Below are positions 61,971 through 64,000 of a stretch of 64,000 bases of DNA, piece by piece. A program made the translations under genes and the position numbers. The notes under the pieces were generated by a model. The model saw nothing but the letters and a program-made list of their open reading frames with translations. It had not been told where the DNA came from and did no database searches. The first letter of the stretch is position 1. Each line of letters starts with the position of its first letter. This DNA comes from CALVUJ01 sp045119835 (lineage in GTDB: Bacteria > Bacillota_I > Bacilli_A > RFN20 > DUOF01): positions 83,591 to 147,590 of the forward strand of contig JBGVED010000027.1 in NCBI GenBank assembly GCA_045119835.1, given 5' to 3'.

Positions 61971-62172
61971 GAATTGCACAAAAAAAGAAATATTTAATGC
62001 TATTTTTGATGATGGACAAACCAGTGTTGGAGACGATAATTGTAGATTTTGTAAATATCAAAACCAACAATGTCATTGTGAGTGTAATAGTGAATATGAA
62101 AACTGTATTGATTATCAACAAATCATAGTCGAAGTTGGCGAAGAAGAGGTTGAGGTTTACAAAGATGAATAG
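61954..62172 (+). CDS. Cys-rich small protein
   Basis: 72 residues. CRFCKYQNQQCHCECNSEYENC is a dense Cys cluster (possible metal site). The N-terminal TKKEIFNAIFDDG resembles the gene at 62450, so the two are paralogues. Confidence 0.65.
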   Translation: MKKQIKNCTKKEIFNAIFDDGQTSVGDDNCRFCKYQNQQCHCECNSEYENCIDYQQIIVEVGEEEVEVYKDE

Positions 62173-62446
62173 TTTAGAATTTATAAATAAAGAAATAGAA
62201 AATCTAAAATCTTTGTTAGAACTAGATGATGTTCTATGTGAACTATCTGATAACGATTATAAATTTTGTAATGATAGACTACAAACACTAGAACAAATCA
62301 AATCAGAACTTGAAGCGTGGGAAGTTGCAAAAAATAAACTTGAATACTTTGAAGGAGATTCAAGTGTGGGAATAGAAGAAGGAGTATATCAAACATCAAA
62401 ATATACACCAAAAGAAATTAAAATTCTTAAAGAGTATTGTAGGTAG
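62165..62446 (+). CDS. Helical small protein
   Basis: 93 residues. MNSLEFINKEIENLKSLLEL resembles the N-terminus of the gene at 47272. ATG at 62165 after GAGGTT; overlaps the previous gene. Confidence 0.65.
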   Translation: MNSLEFINKEIENLKSLLELDDVLCELSDNDYKFCNDRLQTLEQIKSELEAWEVAKNKLEYFEGDSSVGIEEGVYQTSKYTPKEIKILKEYCR

Positions 62447-62449
62447 AAG

Positions 62450-62659
62450 ATGACAAAGAAAGTTAAAGATTTAACGTTAGAAGAAATATATAAAATAATT
62501 GTAAATCATAAAAAAGGTGCAAGCTGTCAATATTGCCCCTTATATCCTCTTTTAGGGTTGCCATGTAATGACTATTGCGGTGATGTTTTTGGCAAGAGAA
62601 CTCTTCTTCAATATTTAGAAACAGATTTAGAAAAAGAAATCGAGGTAGAATATGAATAA
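62450..62659 (+). CDS. Cys-rich small protein
   Basis: 69 residues; LEEIYKIIVNHKKGASCQYC then CNDYCG. Paralogue-like to the gene at 61954. Overlaps the next gene by 8 nt. Confidence 0.65.
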   Translation: MTKKVKDLTLEEIYKIIVNHKKGASCQYCPLYPLLGLPCNDYCGDVFGKRTLLQYLETDLEKEIEVEYE

Positions 62660-63110
62660 ATATCAAGATAAACATATGAATAAGTTGACATTTTATTTAT
62701 TGTCATTTACATGGGGATTACCCATGACTTTAATTGGAGGTATTGTAGGTATTGCACTTATGATTGTTGGCAAGAGACCAGAAAGATGGGGAGCTTGTTG
62801 GCATTTTAAGGTAGGAAAAAGTTGGGGAGGAGCTAACCTTGGTTTAATATTTTTAACTGACAATGCGCCAAGCAAACACACAAAGAATCATGAACACGGA
62901 CACGCAATTCAAAATTGTTATTTTGGTTTCTTTATGCCATTTGTTGTTTGTATTCCTTCTGCTGTGAGATATTGGTATCGTGAGTTGAAGTATTATCGTA
63001 AAGGGTTAATACCACCTACGGAATATGATAGCGTGTGGTTCGAGGGCGATGCCACTAAACTTGGAACTATTTATGCTACTCAATGGAATAATAATCAACG
63101 AGGTGAATAA
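62652..63110 (+). CDS. Membrane protein with HEHGH motif
   Basis: 152 residues. Two hydrophobic segments (WGLPMTLIGGIVGIALMIVG, about 16-35, and FFMPFVVCIPSAV, about 96-108). HTKNHEHGHAIQN (about 76-88) has the HExxH-like spacing HEHGH seen in zinc peptidases. A recurrent family in Firmicutes phages, function unproven. GAGG 6 nt before ATG. Confidence 0.75.
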   Translation: MNKYQDKHMNKLTFYLLSFTWGLPMTLIGGIVGIALMIVGKRPERWGACWHFKVGKSWGGANLGLIFLTDNAPSKHTKNHEHGHAIQNCYFGFFMPFVVCIPSAVRYWYRELKYYRKGLIPPTEYDSVWFEGDATKLGTIYATQWNNNQRGE

Positions 63111-63111
63111 T

Positions 63112-63387
63112 ATGAGATTTAAACAATTTGAAATTAGAAAACCTACTTTTTTAGGTAATCCACCTACCGAAGATTATTATAAATATAATTTTGATATTGT
63201 AAAATGGGCAAATGATAATTCTCATTGTTGGAGTATTGGGTTTCTTAGATGGAATAAAAAAGAACATTGGTTTAAATTTGAAAGTGTTGGTACTAGATAC
63301 TTAGAGTATAGAGAAGATGGTCTGGAAGAGTGGCTGCTTAAGTGGTGTGAACTTAAACAGATTGAGTATATAAGTGAAGAATATTAA
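63112..63387 (+). CDS. Hypothetical protein
   Basis: 91 residues, aromatic (FKFESVGTRYLEYREDGLEE); a common phage hypothetical type. ATG at 63112 after GAGGTG, 2 nt past the previous stop. Confidence 0.6.
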   Translation: MRFKQFEIRKPTFLGNPPTEDYYKYNFDIVKWANDNSHCWSIGFLRWNKKEHWFKFESVGTRYLEYREDGLEEWLLKWCELKQIEYISEEY

Positions 63388-63412
63388 AATCGAGATTTTA
63401 TGAGGTGAAAAT

Positions 63413-63580
63413 ATGGAAGAAAAGAAGTATAAAGTTTTAATTAATAATGAAGTTGTTGCAAAGGATATGGATATTAGAACTGCAACAGTATTAGTAAGAG
63501 CGTTGTTCGAAGAATATTATAATGATTATACTATGGCTGTAACTATTAAGCAAGAAGATAGAACGATTTGCGCAGCTTAA
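63413..63580 (+). CDS. 55-residue hypothetical protein
   Basis: MEEKKYKVLINNEVVAKDMD start; strand-strand-helix. Recurrent in phages, function unknown. GAGGTG site. Confidence 0.6.
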   Translation: MEEKKYKVLINNEVVAKDMDIRTATVLVRALFEEYYNDYTMAVTIKQEDRTICAA

Positions 63581-63605
63581 AAAGAATATTTTATGAGGTA
63601 AGAGT

Positions 63606-63773
63606 ATGAGAGACTACGAATGTTATCACTCAGTATGTCAGTATTCCGCTGATGAATGTAGCAGATGTAAATATGAAATGGATTGCTATAATCATTTTCT
63701 TAATCACATGATGAAGAAAAAAGACAAAGAAGATAAGAAAGATGATATTTTAAAAATAACATATAAGAGGTAA
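63606..63773 (+). CDS. Cys-rich 55-residue protein
   Basis: CYHSVCQYSADECSRCKYEM then a Lys-rich tail (MMKKKDKEDKKDD). Possible metal site. GAGG before ATG. Confidence 0.6.
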   Translation: MRDYECYHSVCQYSADECSRCKYEMDCYNHFLNHMMKKKDKEDKKDDILKITYKR

Positions 63774-63779
63774 AGATAT

Positions 63780-63980
63780 ATGTGTAAGTATTGCGAACAT
63801 GAAAATAATGACTTTGTACTACTCAATCAAACTGTAGATTATAGTGGTATTGAGATGTCACTGAACAGACAAGGCGTATTAAGAATTAGATATTATAACT
63901 CATATGAAGACCTATTCAGTTCACAAGATTTTATAAATGTTAAGTTTTGTCCTATGTGTGGTAGAAAGTTTAACACTTAA
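63780..63980 (+). CDS. Zinc-ribbon small protein
   Basis: 66 residues; CKYC near the N-terminus and CPMCG near the C-terminus make a zinc ribbon around a beta-rich middle. GAGG before ATG. Another TTTTAAG box at 63989 starts the next gene. Confidence 0.65.
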   Translation: MCKYCEHENNDFVLLNQTVDYSGIEMSLNRQGVLRIRYYNSYEDLFSSQDFINVKFCPMCGRKFNT

Positions 63981-64000
63981 AAAGTTTATTTTAAGAGGAA

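Noticed and set aside
1..64000. Prophage in a bacterial chromosome
   Set aside because: No host genes, att repeats or lysogeny repressor are visible; two recombinases alone do not prove integration.

Overview
The window is part of a large, AT-rich tailed bacteriophage (Caudoviricetes) infecting a Gram-positive, Firmicutes-type host. The reasons are a complete terminase-portal-protease-capsid-tail gene series, near-consensus sigma-A-like promoters (TTGACA, 17 bp, TATAAT), strong GGAGG ribosome binding sites with frequent GTG/TTG starts, and almost unbroken tight gene packing. No tail-sheath gene is visible and the tape measure is very long, so a long-tailed siphovirus is most likely. No lysis genes, holin or att site are seen; the left edge cuts the tape-measure gene.

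Right to left, on the minus strand: a sigma-A-like promoter (31.75 kb) drives a DNA-binding protein, a small acidic protein and a 968-residue single-chain RNA polymerase of the YonO/RdRP-like double-psi-barrel type. After structured intergenic DNA come an HU-like protein, a degenerate tRNA, a metallophosphoesterase, a zinc-finger packaging-associated protein, terminase large subunit, portal, protease-scaffold, decoration protein, major capsid protein, connector and tail genes, a RecU-like nuclease, a tyrosine recombinase and the tape measure. The polymerase precedes the structural genes and those genes lack sigma-A promoters, so a cascade (host polymerase for early genes, phage polymerase for late genes) is a reasonable inference.

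The tape-measure gene is split by a 1,245-nt group I intron (4798-6042). Its P1, P7, P9-series helices and exon junction can be read directly, and it encodes a zinc-finger/Vsr-like homing endonuclease. The terminase large-subunit gene carries an in-frame UAG at codon 32, with terminase-like sequence on both sides.

31.4-32.9 kb is a 1.5-kb non-coding divergent control region with paired dyads, a nested cruciform, short iterons and oppositely facing promoters; it is the best candidate for a replication origin and early switch. From 32.9 kb to the right edge, about 70 small genes run on the plus strand, most without a recognised function. Recognisable ones are a peptide deformylase, a winged-helix protein, a double ribbon-helix-helix protein, an HNH-like free-standing endonuclease, a second tyrosine recombinase, a DUF262 protein and two methyltransferases. 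Ten promoters punctuate this region.

The least expected structure in the plus-strand region is a family of four intergenic elements (34.1, 34.4, 34.8 and 36.8 kb). Each has three consecutive hairpins that share two-nucleotide junctions, forming a perfect four-way junction. They keep the same geometry and the same distance to the next start codon while their stem sequences differ by compensating changes. A compact GC-rich structured RNA sits just upstream of them (33.45 kb), and most downstream genes carry a TTTTAAG-GGAGG box.
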